Shown here: in pieces, positions 1-8,541 of the stretch
How the letters are laid out: each line of letters begins with the position of its first letter
Numbering within the stretch: position 1 is the first letter of the stretch
Source of the DNA: Streptomyces shenzhenensis
GTDB lineage: Bacteria; Actinomycetota; Actinomycetes; Streptomycetales; Streptomycetaceae
Direction: 5' to 3'
DNA length: 64,000 nt
NCBI RefSeq assembly: GCF_003688995.1
Contig: NZ_PENI01000030.1
Span: 55,763-119,762 of the forward strand
Position numbers and translations under genes: made by a program
The notes under the pieces: generated by a model
Told to the model about the DNA's origin: nothing
The model's input: the letters and a program-made list of their open reading frames with translations, nothing else
The model's database searches: none

Positions 1-640
1 TGGCCCGCTCCATCCGCACCAGTCCGGGCGCCAGGTGCAGCATCACCGAGGTCTCGAAGTAGTTGGCGTGCATCAGTGCACGGCCGTAGGTGACATGACC
101 GTCGACCTCCGGCCCCGGGTACATCGTCACGTACCCCAACGCCCTTACCCGAGCGTCCCGGTGACGCACCCTCAGCTTCTCGGCCGACACGTCCAGGGCG
201 CCGTTGTTCCAGATGTGGCCGTTCAGCAGGACGAACTGCCGTACCCCGCTGTCGTACAAGGAGTCGATCACATCCTCCACGACGGAGATCAGCGTCTCGG
301 GGCGCAGTGCCACCGTCCCGGCGAAGCCGCCGTGCGAGGCGGACACCCCGAAACTCAGCGGCGGCAGCACCGGCACACCGGTCAGCGCGGAGACACCCAG
401 GGCGACCGCCTCGCAGATCCGGGTGTCCACGGCGAGCGGCAGATGCGGGCCGTGCTGTTCGGTGGCGCCCACCGGGATGACGACGGCGTCGTGCCCGGCG
501 ACCGTGGTCTCGGCCTCCTGCCAGGTCAACTCCTCCCACGGCAGGGGCGCACCGGTGCCACCGAGCTGCGCGGCGAGCGCGGGCACGTCCAGTCCGGTGG
601 GGACGCGCAGACCGTTCGGACCGGTGATGACGGACGACAT
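1..640 (-). CDS. creatininase-family amidohydrolase (3' end cut off by window)
   Basis: The first 213 codons are visible, starting at ATG 640 behind a GGAGAGGAGAG purine-rich site; the C-terminus lies beyond the left edge. The protein contains the creatininase metal motif EQHGPHLP (about residues 61-68), an SHGGF segment (102-106) and NGHIWNNGAL (140-149), where most relatives have NGHGGN. Family members hydrolyse cyclic or linear amides (creatinine, formamides, riboflavin or mycofactocin intermediates) with a two-metal site in the cytoplasm. It is the distal gene of a minus-strand operon encoding a peptide-type ABC transporter and several other C-N hydrolases, so a role in breaking down the imported compound is inferred. 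The substrate cannot be told from sequence. Confidence 0.85.
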   Translation of the reverse strand, partial: MSSVITGPNGLRVPTGLDVPALAAQLGGTGAPLPWEELTWQEAETTVAGHDAVVIPVGATEQHGPHLPLAVDTRICEAVALGVSALTGVPVLPPLSFGVSASHGGFAGTVALRPETLISVVEDVIDSLYDSGVRQFVLLNGHIWNNGALDVSAEKLRVRHRDARVRALGYVTMYPGPEVDGHVTYGRALMHANYFETSVMLHLAPGLVRMERA

Positions 641-680
641 CTCTCTCCTCTCCTCAGGGACTTGTCCGGTTCGGCCGGGA

Positions 681-1130
681 TCACCAGCGGCGCCGGCTCT
701 TCTCCGGCAGCAGATCCAGGGCACGGACCGCGACCGGCAGGTCGCCGTCGACGGTGGTGATCCACACCGTGGCGTCCGGGCAGTAGTCGCTGATGAGTTC
801 GCGGCACACCCCGCACGGGGCGATGATCCGGAACTGCCCGGCGGGCTTGATCTGTACCGACACCACCGCGGTCACCGCCAGCGGGGCAGCGGGCGCGAAC
901 GCGCCCCGCGCGGTGCCCAGGGCGACACCCTCGGCGCAGACGGAACTGCGCCGGCAGGAACCTTCGACGTGCACGCCGGTATGGATCCGGCCGTCCGCGG
1001 TGCGCAGGGCGGTGGCGACCTCGTGCCGGTCCCGCTGCCACACCCGGGCCAGCAACGCCTGGGCCACAGACAGAAGTTCGGCGTCGCCGTCGCTCATCTC
1101 CGGTGGGACGGGCACCGGCGCGGCGCTCAT
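681..1130 (-). CDS. cytidine deaminase-like protein (blasticidin-S deaminase type)
   Basis: A 149-residue single-domain zinc deaminase. The zinc and proton-transfer residues are visible as CAEG (C65, E67) and PCGVC (C106, C109), the three-cysteine arrangement of tetrameric cytidine deaminases and blasticidin-S deaminases. The C-terminal ALDLLP segment also resembles the latter. ATG 1130 overlaps the upstream amidohydrolase stop as ATGA, so translation is coupled. Known relatives deaminate cytidine, deoxycytidine or cytosine nucleoside antibiotics. Its place in a transporter/hydrolase operon rather than a nucleoside salvage locus suggests another amino-heterocycle as substrate, which is inference. 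Confidence 0.85.
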   Translation of the reverse strand: MSAAPVPVPPEMSDGDAELLSVAQALLARVWQRDRHEVATALRTADGRIHTGVHVEGSCRRSSVCAEGVALGTARGAFAPAAPLAVTAVVSVQIKPAGQFRIIAPCGVCRELISDYCPDATVWITTVDGDLPVAVRALDLLPEKSRRRW

Positions 1131-1891
1131 CCGCTCAGCCCCAGCAGACGCGCCATGTTGCCGCCCTCGATCAGCGCCCGGTCCTTCTCGTCCCCGACCG
1201 CCTTGGCGATCTTCATGCGCTCCAGGTCGAAGTCCGAGCCCGGCCACTCGCTGCCCATCAGGATCTGCCGGGGCCCGAGCCGTGCGTACGCCCGCTTCAC
1301 GTCGCTCATCAGCGTCGCGGACGTCTCCAGGTAGATGTGCGGCTGCCGTTCGGCCACGATGATCGCTTCCGGCACGTTCCACACGGCGCCCATATGGGCG
1401 ATGATCGTCGGCACCCCGGGGTGGTCGCGGGCGATCTCCTCGATGGCCAGCGGCGCGCAGAACGCGTCGTCGAGTGCGTTGACGAGCACCATGAGCCCGC
1501 GCCTGGCACACGCCTCGAACACCGGGTCCAGCAGACCGTGGTCGGCCACGTGGTAGCCGTGCAGACTCGGATGCAGCTTCAGGCCCGCAAGACCCGCGTC
1601 GGCGATCCGGTCGATCTCCTCGATCGCGTCGTCGGCCTGCGGAAGCACCTGCCCGAAGCCGAAGAACCGGTCGGGGTGGGCGGCCACCAGCGAGGCGATG
1701 AAGTCGTTCTCGATCCGCTGGGCCAGCGAGCACACCATCGCCATGTCCACCCCGGCCGCGTCCATCCGGTCGAGGATGCGCCGCGGCTCGAAGGGCCGGT
1801 ACGGCGGCGGGGCCTCGCCCTTGCGCGCCCCGGTGAGGTAGTCGGAGCGGCCGCGCACGTCCTGCGTGGTGTTGTAGGCGTCGATGATCAA
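1127..1891 (-). CDS. amidohydrolase-2 family TIM-barrel hydrolase/decarboxylase
   Basis: A 254-residue protein of the amidohydrolase-2 family (ACMSD / 2-pyrone-4,6-dicarboxylate lactonase group). It shows the family landmarks LKLHPSLHGY, IIAHMG and a late MGSEWPGSD strand. The usual N-terminal metal motif HxH is absent: the first strand reads IIDAYNTT. Start is TTG 1891, overlapping the preceding ATPase stop as TTGA, with GAGTGAGGA upstream; no ATG lies in a better position. Missing the HxH pair argues for an altered metal site or a metal-independent member. The gene is coupled to the deaminase on one side and the transporter ATPase on the other. Confidence 0.8.
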   Translation of the reverse strand: MIIDAYNTTQDVRGRSDYLTGARKGEAPPPYRPFEPRRILDRMDAAGVDMAMVCSLAQRIENDFIASLVAAHPDRFFGFGQVLPQADDAIEEIDRIADAGLAGLKLHPSLHGYHVADHGLLDPVFEACARRGLMVLVNALDDAFCAPLAIEEIARDHPGVPTIIAHMGAVWNVPEAIIVAERQPHIYLETSATLMSDVKRAYARLGPRQILMGSEWPGSDFDLERMKIAKAVGDEKDRALIEGGNMARLLGLSG

Positions 1892-2862
1892 TGCGGGTCC
1901 TCACTCGCGGTGTCGAGGGGCAGATGGCAGCGCACGCTGCGCCCCGGGGCGATCTCGCGCAGCTCCGGGTGCCGGGTGCCGCAGATGTCGGTCGCGAACG
2001 GGCAGCGGGTGCGGAACAGACACCCCGCGGGCGGATTCGCCGGATCGGGCAACTCGCCCTCCAGTAGCTGCCGTTCGCGGGGCGGGCCGGGCCGCAGCAC
2101 CGGCACGCCGGCCAGCAGCGCGCCGCTGTACGGGTGTGCCGGTCCGGTGAAGAAGGCGTCCCGGGAGGCGATCTCGATGATCTCCCCGAGGTACATCACG
2201 GCGACCCGGTCGGCGATGTGCCTGACGACGCCGAGGTCGTGCGAGATGAACAGCATCGTCAGACCCCGGTCGCGGACCAGCTCCGACAGCAGGTTCAGCA
2301 CCTGGGCCTGGATCGACACGTCCAGCGCGGAGACCGCCTCGTCCGCCACCACGAACCGCGGCGAGGACGCCAGGGCCCGTGCGATGCCGATGCGCTGGCG
2401 CTGCCCACCGGAGAACTCGTGCGGCTTGCGCCCGCCCGCCTCGGCCCCGAGCCCGACCAGGTCCAGCAGCCCGGCCACGGCACGCTCGGCCTCGGCCCGG
2501 CTCGCACCCCGGGCGCGCAGCATCGGCTCGGCCACGATCTCGGCGACCTTGCGGCGCGGGTTGAGCGAGCCGAAGGGGTCCTGGAACACCATCTGCAACT
2601 CGGCCCGGGTCCGCTTGAGACGCCGGCCGCGCAGCCGCGTCAGATCGGCGCCGAGGAAGTCGATCCGGCCCGCCGACGGCTCCACGACCCGCAGCAAGGC
2701 GCGGCCGAGCGTCGACTTGCCGCACCCCGACTCGCCGACCAGGCCCAGCGTCTCGCCCTGCGCGATGTCGAGGTCGACGTCCCGCAGCGCCCGGACGCGG
2801 CCGCCCGCCCGGCCCGGGTAGTCCACCCGCAGTCCGCGCGCGCTCAGCAGTACCTCGCTCAT
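1888..2862 (-). CDS. oligopeptide/dipeptide ABC transporter ATP-binding protein (DppF/OppF type)
   Basis: A 324-residue cytoplasmic ATPase. Walker A GESGCGKST is at about residues 43-51, followed by the Q-loop VFQDPFGSLNPR, signature FSGGQRQRIGIARAL, Walker B and the H-loop ISHDLG. The C-terminal oligopeptide extension carries RTRCPFATDIC, typical of DppF/OppF. ATG 2862 has GGGAG upstream and overlaps the DppD-type stop. It pairs with the second ATPase and two permeases of the same operon to power import of the ligand bound by the lipoprotein encoded first in the operon. Confidence 0.93.
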   Translation of the reverse strand: MSEVLLSARGLRVDYPGRAGGRVRALRDVDLDIAQGETLGLVGESGCGKSTLGRALLRVVEPSAGRIDFLGADLTRLRGRRLKRTRAELQMVFQDPFGSLNPRRKVAEIVAEPMLRARGASRAEAERAVAGLLDLVGLGAEAGGRKPHEFSGGQRQRIGIARALASSPRFVVADEAVSALDVSIQAQVLNLLSELVRDRGLTMLFISHDLGVVRHIADRVAVMYLGEIIEIASRDAFFTGPAHPYSGALLAGVPVLRPGPPRERQLLEGELPDPANPPAGCLFRTRCPFATDICGTRHPELREIAPGRSVRCHLPLDTASEDPH

Positions 2863-3875
2863 ACGGCGGCTCCCGTCGCACGGGCCCGCACCCGGGCCTG
2901 CTCTGGCAGCACGCAGGCGTCCAGATGGGCCGTGCCGCCGTAGCGCCGCCGCAGCGCGGGGCGCTCCCCGCAGCCGTCGTGGGCGAATGCGCACCGGGGC
3001 TGGAAACCGCAGCCCGACGGCCGCTCCACCCCGCTCGGCGGGCTGCCCGGGATCGCCGGCAACCGTTCGGGCACCGGCCCGTCCAGCGGGGGCACCGAGC
3101 CGAGCAGCCCCATCGTGTAAGGGTGCTGGGGGTCGAACAGCACCTCGTCCCGTGTGCCCTGTTCCACGATCCGGCCCGCGTACATCACCGCCACCCGGTC
3201 CGCGACCTCGGCGACCACCCCGAGGTCGTGCGTGATCAGGAGTACGGACGTGCCGTGTTCGCGCTGGACCCGCTTCAACAGCGTCAGCACCTGGGCCTGG
3301 ATGGTCACATCGAGCGCGGTGGTCGGCTCGTCGGCGATGAGCACCGCCGGGTCGTTGGCCAACCCCATGGCGATCATCACGCGTTGGCGCATGCCACCGG
3401 AGAGCTGGTGGGGAAAGGCGCGTGCGGCGCGCGCCGGACCCGCGATGCCGACCTCGCCGAGCAGCTCGACGGCCCGGCTCGCGGCCGTGGCACGCGGCAC
3501 GTCGGCGTGGGCGCGGATCGTCTCCGCGACCTGCGCGCCCGCCCGGTGCAGCGGGTTGAGCGCGGCGAGCGCGTCCTGGAAGACGACCGCCACGTCCTTG
3601 CCGCGGACTTGGCGCAGTGCGCGCTCGGACGCGCCCACCAGCTCCCGGCCCCGGAAGGAGACGGATCCGCTGATGTGGGTGTGCGGGCCACGGTTGAGAC
3701 CCACGAGGCTCATCGACAGCGCGGACTTGCCCGATCCGGACTCGCCCACCAGCGCGAGGATCTCGCCCTTGCGCAGGGTCAGGTCCACCCCGTCGACGGC
3801 GGGCAGCCGACCCGCCGGAACATCGAACTGCACGCGCAGGCCGCGGACTTCGAGCACTGCCTCGGGCGCGGTCAT
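2859..3875 (-). CDS. oligopeptide/dipeptide ABC transporter ATP-binding protein (DppD/OppD type)
   Basis: A 338-residue ATPase with Walker A GESGSGKSA, the VFQDALAALNPLHR Q-loop, signature LSGGMRQRVMIAMGLA, Walker B VLIADEPTTALD and ITHDLG. The C-terminal oligo-HPY region contains a cysteine-bearing segment (SGCGFQPRC). GGM instead of GGQ in the signature is usual for DppD. ATG 3875 overlaps the alpha/beta hydrolase stop. Together with the DppF-type subunit it forms the heterodimeric motor of the importer. Confidence 0.93.
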   Translation of the reverse strand: MTAPEAVLEVRGLRVQFDVPAGRLPAVDGVDLTLRKGEILALVGESGSGKSALSMSLVGLNRGPHTHISGSVSFRGRELVGASERALRQVRGKDVAVVFQDALAALNPLHRAGAQVAETIRAHADVPRATAASRAVELLGEVGIAGPARAARAFPHQLSGGMRQRVMIAMGLANDPAVLIADEPTTALDVTIQAQVLTLLKRVQREHGTSVLLITHDLGVVAEVADRVAVMYAGRIVEQGTRDEVLFDPQHPYTMGLLGSVPPLDGPVPERLPAIPGSPPSGVERPSGCGFQPRCAFAHDGCGERPALRRRYGGTAHLDACVLPEQARVRARATGAAV

Positions 3876-4561
3876 ACGGCGCCGCCCACGGCCAGCGCGG
3901 CCCGGTGGATCAGGTCGGCGACCCGCTCCGGCCGTACGAGGGTGGTGTAGTGGCTGCCCGGCACGTGTTCGACGGTCGCCTTCATCCGTACGGCCATGAA
4001 GTTCTGGATCTCCGGGCGCAGTGTGCGGTCGTCGTCGGCGACCAGATACCAGCTGGGCAGGGACCGCCAGGCGGGGACACCGGTGGCCTGGGTGAAGATC
4101 AGGTCGTCGGCCTGCCGTCCCTCGGCCTCGACGACCGCCCGCTGCCCGGCCGACAGGTCCGGGCCGATCTCCGCCCAGAACTCCGGGCTCGCTTGCGACT
4201 TCCACTCGCCGTTCGGACCACGCCGCATGTACGTGGAGATCTCCGCGGGCTCGTAGCGCTCGACGATCCCGTTGACGGTCTCGCCCTCGTCGGGTCCGAA
4301 CGCGGCGACATAGACAAGGCCCTTGACGCGCGGGTCGCGTCCGACGCCGGTGATGACCGCGCCGCCGTAGGAGTGCCCGGCGAGCAGCACCGGGCCGCTC
4401 GTCCCCGCCAGCGCGGCCGCGGTCTCGGCGATGTCGTCGGCGAGAGAGGTCATCGGGTTGGTCACCGTGAACAGCCGGTGGCCGCGGGCGGTCAGCAGTG
4501 GCTGCACCGCCGACCAGGTGGTGGGCCGTCCGCCGGCGCCGTGTACCAGCACGATGTCCAT
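3872..4561 (-). CDS. alpha/beta hydrolase
   Basis: A 229-residue alpha/beta hydrolase. The oxyanion segment VHGAGG, nucleophile elbow GHSYGG, late acid in VADDDRTL and catalytic histidine in GSHYTTL are all present, so it should be an active esterase/amidase-type enzyme. Two starts are possible: ATG 4570 overlaps the permease stop but has its AAAGG directly abutting, while ATG 4561 has AAAGGA eight bases upstream and is chosen. An enzyme gene sitting inside a transporter operon suggests it processes the imported molecule. Relatives are annotated as salicylate-esterase- or EstC-like proteins, but the substrate here is unknown. Confidence 0.85.
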   Translation of the reverse strand: MDIVLVHGAGGRPTTWSAVQPLLTARGHRLFTVTNPMTSLADDIAETAAALAGTSGPVLLAGHSYGGAVITGVGRDPRVKGLVYVAAFGPDEGETVNGIVERYEPAEISTYMRRGPNGEWKSQASPEFWAEIGPDLSAGQRAVVEAEGRQADDLIFTQATGVPAWRSLPSWYLVADDDRTLRPEIQNFMAVRMKATVEHVPGSHYTTLVRPERVADLIHRAALAVGGAV

Positions 4562-4566
4562 CCGGA

Positions 4567-5655
4567 TCATCCTTTGCGCAGACGCGGGTCGAGGACCGTG
4601 CACAGCAGGTCGACCGCGTGGTTGACGAGGGTGAACAGCAGGGCGATCGCGAGTGCCGCGCCCTGTACGACCGGGTAGTCGCGCTGGAGCACGCCCTGCA
4701 CGAGCAGGCGTCCGACGCCCGGGTAGGAGAAGACGGTCTCGGTGACGACCGAGCCGCCCAGCAGGGAGCCGAACTGGAGCCCCAGGACGGTGACGATGGG
4801 CAGCCAGGCGTTGCGCAGGACGTGCCGGCGGACCACCGCGCCCTCGCCGAGGCCCTTCATCCGGGCGGTGCGTACGAAGTCGTCGCCGAGCACCTCCAGC
4901 ACGGAGGCGCGCACGATCCGGGTGATGAACCCGGCCATCGACAGCGCGAGCGTGATGGCGGGCAGGATCAGATGCTGGACCCATGGCCAGAGCAGCTCGG
5001 GCCGGTCCTGGAGGATGGCGTCCAGCAGTACGAAGCCGGTGGTCGGCCGGTAGTCCAGGGAGCTGGGCAGCCGGCCGAGCACGGGCAGCCAGCGCAGCCA
5101 CACACCGAACACGACGATGGCCAGCACCCCGAGCGCGAACCAGGGCAGGGAGAAACTGACGGTGGCCACGGCCCGGGTGGAGGTGTCGATCCAACTGCCC
5201 TTGCGCAGCGCCGCGACCACACCGGTGACCACACCGATCAGCACCGCGACCGTCATGGCCGCGAGGGTGAGTTCCACGGTCGCGGGCAGCGCGTCGCCGA
5301 GCAGGCCGAGGACGCTGTTGGAGCCGTAGAACGAGGTGCCCAGCCGCAGATGGACGAGGTCGTCCAGGAAGTGCCCGTACTGGGTGAGCAGCGGCTGGTC
5401 CAGGCCGAGCGCCTTGGTGATGCGCTCCTCGTTGGCGCCGAACTCCTCGGCGGAAGCGGTGTTGCCGCCCGCCGCGAGCGAGGTCGCGGGGGAGCCCGGC
5501 AGCAGCCGTATCGCCACGAACACCACGGACGCCAGCGCGAACAGCACGACCGGGATCGCGGCCAGCCGGCGCAGGAACACCGCCGTGCCGCCCGACAGCC
5601 ACGCGGGCCGGGGGAGCCGGGGCAGCCGCGGCCGGATCAGGGTGCCGGCGCTCAT
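4567..5655 (-). CDS. peptide-type ABC transporter permease (DppB type)
   Basis: A 362-residue inner-membrane subunit with an N-terminal membrane segment (FLRRLAAIPVVLFALAS), the LLPGSPA periplasmic turn typical of DppB, and five further hydrophobic segments. The cytoplasmic EAA-loop region reads DDFVRTARMKGLGEGAVVRR. The first loop is longer than usual and includes a GGNTASAEEFGANEE segment. ATG 5655 sits behind a G-rich ribosome site (GAGGGGGAC) and overlaps the stop of the DppC-type gene. It forms the translocation pore with the next permease. Confidence 0.92.
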   Translation of the reverse strand: MSAGTLIRPRLPRLPRPAWLSGGTAVFLRRLAAIPVVLFALASVVFVAIRLLPGSPATSLAAGGNTASAEEFGANEERITKALGLDQPLLTQYGHFLDDLVHLRLGTSFYGSNSVLGLLGDALPATVELTLAAMTVAVLIGVVTGVVAALRKGSWIDTSTRAVATVSFSLPWFALGVLAIVVFGVWLRWLPVLGRLPSSLDYRPTTGFVLLDAILQDRPELLWPWVQHLILPAITLALSMAGFITRIVRASVLEVLGDDFVRTARMKGLGEGAVVRRHVLRNAWLPIVTVLGLQFGSLLGGSVVTETVFSYPGVGRLLVQGVLQRDYPVVQGAALAIALLFTLVNHAVDLLCTVLDPRLRKG

Positions 5656-6587
5656 GCCGTCCCCCTCGGGTCGAGGGCGTCGCGCAGGTCGTCGCCGACG
5701 AAGTTGCACGCCACGACGAACAGCAGGGTGAGCGTGGCGGGCAGCACGACCAGCCGCGGGGCCGTGAACAGGAACTCCTGCCCGGCCTGCACCATGTACC
5801 CCCAGTCCGGCTGGGGCGGCTGGATGCCCAGGCCGAGGTAGGACAGGCCCGCCGCGAATCCGGCGGCGACGGACAGCGTCATGACGACCTGGGCGAGCAG
5901 CGGACCGCCGATGTTGGGCAACACCTCGCGGAGCAGGATGTGGGGCGCGCTCGTGCCGCCGAGGCGGCAGGCGACGACGTAGTCCTTGGCGGCCTCGCGC
6001 GCGGTCAGGGTGCGGGCCAGCCGGGCGAGTCCCGGCGCGAGGGAGATGCCGATGCCGAGGATCAGACTGACCGTGCCCGGTCCGGCCGCCGCCACCAGCA
6101 GGATCACCAGCAGGATGGACGGGAAGGCCAGCGCCAGGTCGACCAGCCGCATCAGCATCTGTTCCACCATGCCGCCCGCGTATCCGGCGACGAGTCCGAC
6201 CAGCGTGCCCACGCCGGCCGCGAGCGCGGTCGCCGCGAAGGACACCAGCAGCAGCGGCCGGGCGCCGTGCACCAGCCGGGCCAGCTCGTCCCGGCCCAGG
6301 TCGTCGGTGCCCAGCGGATGCCCCGCCGAACCGGGCGTCAGCAACGCGGCGGAGGTCTGCCGCAGCGGGTCGGCCTGAACGAGCAGCGGCCCGAGCAGGG
6401 CGACCAGCACCACTGCGGCCAGCAGCAGCCAGGCGAGCGACGCGGGCCAGGACCGGGCCACTGTGCGGTGGCGCAGTGCATCGACGAGCCGCCGGCCCGG
6501 TGCGCCGGACGGCGGCTTCGGCAAAGGGGCCGCGGGGGCCGCAGCCGGCACCGGGGCGGCTTCGGCCGCGGCCCGGGTCTCAGACAC
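5652..6587 (-). CDS. peptide-type ABC transporter permease (DppC type)
   Basis: A 311-residue permease. A proline/alanine-rich cytoplasmic N-terminus (about 45 residues) is followed by six membrane segments, the HPLGTDDLGRD motif typical of DppC/OppC, and an EAA loop of the form AAKDYVVACRLGGTSAPHILLREVLPN. Start is GTG 6587 with GGAG upstream, overlapping the end of the binding-protein gene by 8 bases. It is the second pore subunit of the importer. Confidence 0.92.
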   Translation of the reverse strand: MSETRAAAEAAPVPAAAPAAPLPKPPSGAPGRRLVDALRHRTVARSWPASLAWLLLAAVVLVALLGPLLVQADPLRQTSAALLTPGSAGHPLGTDDLGRDELARLVHGARPLLLVSFAATALAAGVGTLVGLVAGYAGGMVEQMLMRLVDLALAFPSILLVILLVAAAGPGTVSLILGIGISLAPGLARLARTLTAREAAKDYVVACRLGGTSAPHILLREVLPNIGGPLLAQVVMTLSVAAGFAAGLSYLGLGIQPPQPDWGYMVQAGQEFLFTAPRLVVLPATLTLLFVVACNFVGDDLRDALDPRGTA

Positions 6588-8259
6588 TGGCTTTCTCCAG
6601 GTAGCAGCGGTGGTTGGCCAGCGCGTCGGTGTTCATGCCCGTCACGTTCGAGCCGCTGACGACCAGGTTGCTGAAGCAGGCCAGCATCGACAGGACCATG
6701 TACTCCTCGGCCCATTGGCGCTGGATGCGCGTGTAGGCGGCGGTGCGCTTCGTCGCATCGGTGAGGTTCTTCGCCGCGTACAGGTCGTCGGTGAGGGAGG
6801 CCGCGCCCTTCAGGGTGTCCATGCCGGAGAGCTTGGAGCCGTAGATGCCGGTGGTGCTCGCCATTGCGCCGACCATGTCGTCGGGGTCGGGCACGTAGGT
6901 GTTGCGCTCCCAGATCATCAGGTCGTGGTAGTCGTCGTTCGCGTCGAGGAGGCGGCTGAAGTAGGTCGCCGGGTCCACGGAGGTGGTGGCGACCTTGAAG
7001 CCGACGTCGGTGAGGTTCTGGGCGATGATCTGGGCCGCCTTGGGGTGCCAGGAGTCGCTGGCCGCCATCAGCCGGATCGTGCGCCCCTTCGCGCCTGCCT
7101 CCTCGACCAGCCGCGTCGCCTGAGCGGTGTCCTGGGTGCTGAGGTCGGCCAGGGCGGTGTCGTAGCCGGTCTGGGCGGGCGGGATGGCGTAGCCCTTGGG
7201 CTCGGCGCCGATGCCGTAGAACGCCTGCTGGAGGATCGCCTTGCGATTGATGGCGAGGTTGATGGCCTTGCGGACCTTCAGCTCGGGGACCCGGCGGGCG
7301 TCGATCATCATGATCGCGTTCGCGTTGTGCGGGGTGTCGTACACCTTGACCGCGCTGTCCTTGCGCAGCTGGGACACGGCGGAGTACGGGGCGAACTGCG
7401 TCGCGGACACATCGCCGCTGAGCAGCGAGCTGACGATGGTGGAGGGGTCCTGGACCTGGCGCAGCACCAGCCGGTCGAGGGGCGGCTTGCCCAGCCGGAA
7501 GCCGTCGAACGCCTTGAGCGTGACGGACTGCCCTGACGTGGCGGAGGAGAAGGCGAACGGCCCGGTGCCCACGAGGTGTTTGCCGATGTCGGCGCCGTAC
7601 TTGTCCAGCGCGGCCTTGGAGATGATCCGGCCGCCGATGTCGGACAGCTTGGCGAGCAGGGTCCGGTCGGGCTGCTTCAGGACCATCGTGACGGTCATGT
7701 CGTCGGGCGCGGTGAGCGAGGCGACATTGGCGCCCAGACGCGCGAGCGGCCGGGTCGCGCCCTTGGGGAGGGTCTTGTCCTCGGGGTCGAACTGGCGGCC
7801 GAGGCTGGCGAGTACGTCGGCGGAGGTGAGCGTGGTTCCGTCGTGGAACGTCACCCCCTCGCGCAGGGTGAAGGTATAGGTCAGCCTGTCGTCGGACATG
7901 GTCCACTTCTTCGCCAGGTCCGGTGCGGGCTCGTTCGTCTCGAAGGAGATGAACGTCAGGCCGCGGCAGATGCAGTCGACGGCCATCCAGTCGCCCAGGG
8001 ATGTGTAGAAGGCGGGGTCGTTGACGGCGCTGGTGGCGTCGATGGCCAGCGTGAGGGTGCCGCCCCCGCTGCCGCCGCCCGCGTCGTCGGCCGCGGCGCC
8101 GCAGGCGCTGAGCAGGGCGGGCAGCCCGAATCCCACGCCCACCCCGAGCAGGCCGGCGCCTCGGAGCATCGTCCGGCGCGAGACATCCTGCGAGGCGATG
8201 GCCGACACCGACGACGAGGTGGAGGCGGGCGAGGGTGATCCGGGCGTCTGGTCCGGCAT
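6580..8259 (-). CDS. peptide-type ABC transporter substrate-binding lipoprotein with Tat signal
   Basis: A 559-residue extracytoplasmic binding protein (SBP family 5, DppA/OppA). The N-terminus carries a twin-arginine motif SRRTMLRG (RR at 28-29) and a lipobox ending LLSAC, giving lipidated C53. A glycine/serine-rich linker follows, then the family landmarks YTFTLREGVTFHDGT and DPEDKTLPKGA. ATG 8259 has a perfect AAGGAGG. It is the first gene of the operon and sets ligand specificity; SBP5 proteins bind peptides but also opines, nickel chelates and amide-containing small molecules. The hydrolases downstream favour a small nitrogen compound (inference). Confidence 0.93.
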   Translation of the reverse strand: MPDQTPGSPSPASTSSSVSAIASQDVSRRTMLRGAGLLGVGVGFGLPALLSACGAAADDAGGGSGGGTLTLAIDATSAVNDPAFYTSLGDWMAVDCICRGLTFISFETNEPAPDLAKKWTMSDDRLTYTFTLREGVTFHDGTTLTSADVLASLGRQFDPEDKTLPKGATRPLARLGANVASLTAPDDMTVTMVLKQPDRTLLAKLSDIGGRIISKAALDKYGADIGKHLVGTGPFAFSSATSGQSVTLKAFDGFRLGKPPLDRLVLRQVQDPSTIVSSLLSGDVSATQFAPYSAVSQLRKDSAVKVYDTPHNANAIMMIDARRVPELKVRKAINLAINRKAILQQAFYGIGAEPKGYAIPPAQTGYDTALADLSTQDTAQATRLVEEAGAKGRTIRLMAASDSWHPKAAQIIAQNLTDVGFKVATTSVDPATYFSRLLDANDDYHDLMIWERNTYVPDPDDMVGAMASTTGIYGSKLSGMDTLKGAASLTDDLYAAKNLTDATKRTAAYTRIQRQWAEEYMVLSMLACFSNLVVSGSNVTGMNTDALANHRCYLEKASV

Positions 8260-8289
8260 GGGGCCTCCTTGGGCACCGATCCTGAGAAT

Positions 8290-8318
8290 GGATTAAATCT
8301 ACGCTGGATTGGATCCAA
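8290..8318 (-). promoter_or_regulatory. candidate promoter with overlapping TTGGATCCAA palindrome
   Basis: Upstream of the transporter operon the minus strand reads TTGGAT, 17 bases, then TAATCC, a weak sigma-70-like pair. The -35 half lies in a perfect 10-bp palindrome TTGGATCCAA (8309-8318), and a GGATT half site repeats 16-22 bases away. Such palindromes are typical of GntR-family operators, but no GntR gene is in the window. Confidence 0.35.
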
Positions 8319-8420
8319 AAGCATGCTCAGTGGTTCCCGATTCCCTCTTGTGTCCCATGGGTTAAAGACGTGTGAACCAGATCCCGGCAAACACGTCGCG
8401 GCTGAACTCAACCGCCGCGC

Positions 8421-8464
8421 ACGCAAGACGCCCGGCCGGGAAATCCCGGCCGAGCGTCTTGCGT
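8421..8464 (-). terminator. strong hairpin terminator after the M4 protease
   Basis: Two 20-base arms (8421-8440 and 8445-8464) pair with a single mismatch around the 4-base loop AAAT. The hairpin lies 78 bases past the protease stop and upstream of the transporter promoter, so it probably insulates the two units. There is no U-tract, as is common in actinomycetes. Confidence 0.75.
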
Positions 8465-8541
8465 GAGCTGCTCGCGGCCTGATCGACACGGCCACGTGTC
8501 GCGATGACCCCGGAAAGCCGTCGAGGCGGCCGGGGTCCGGG

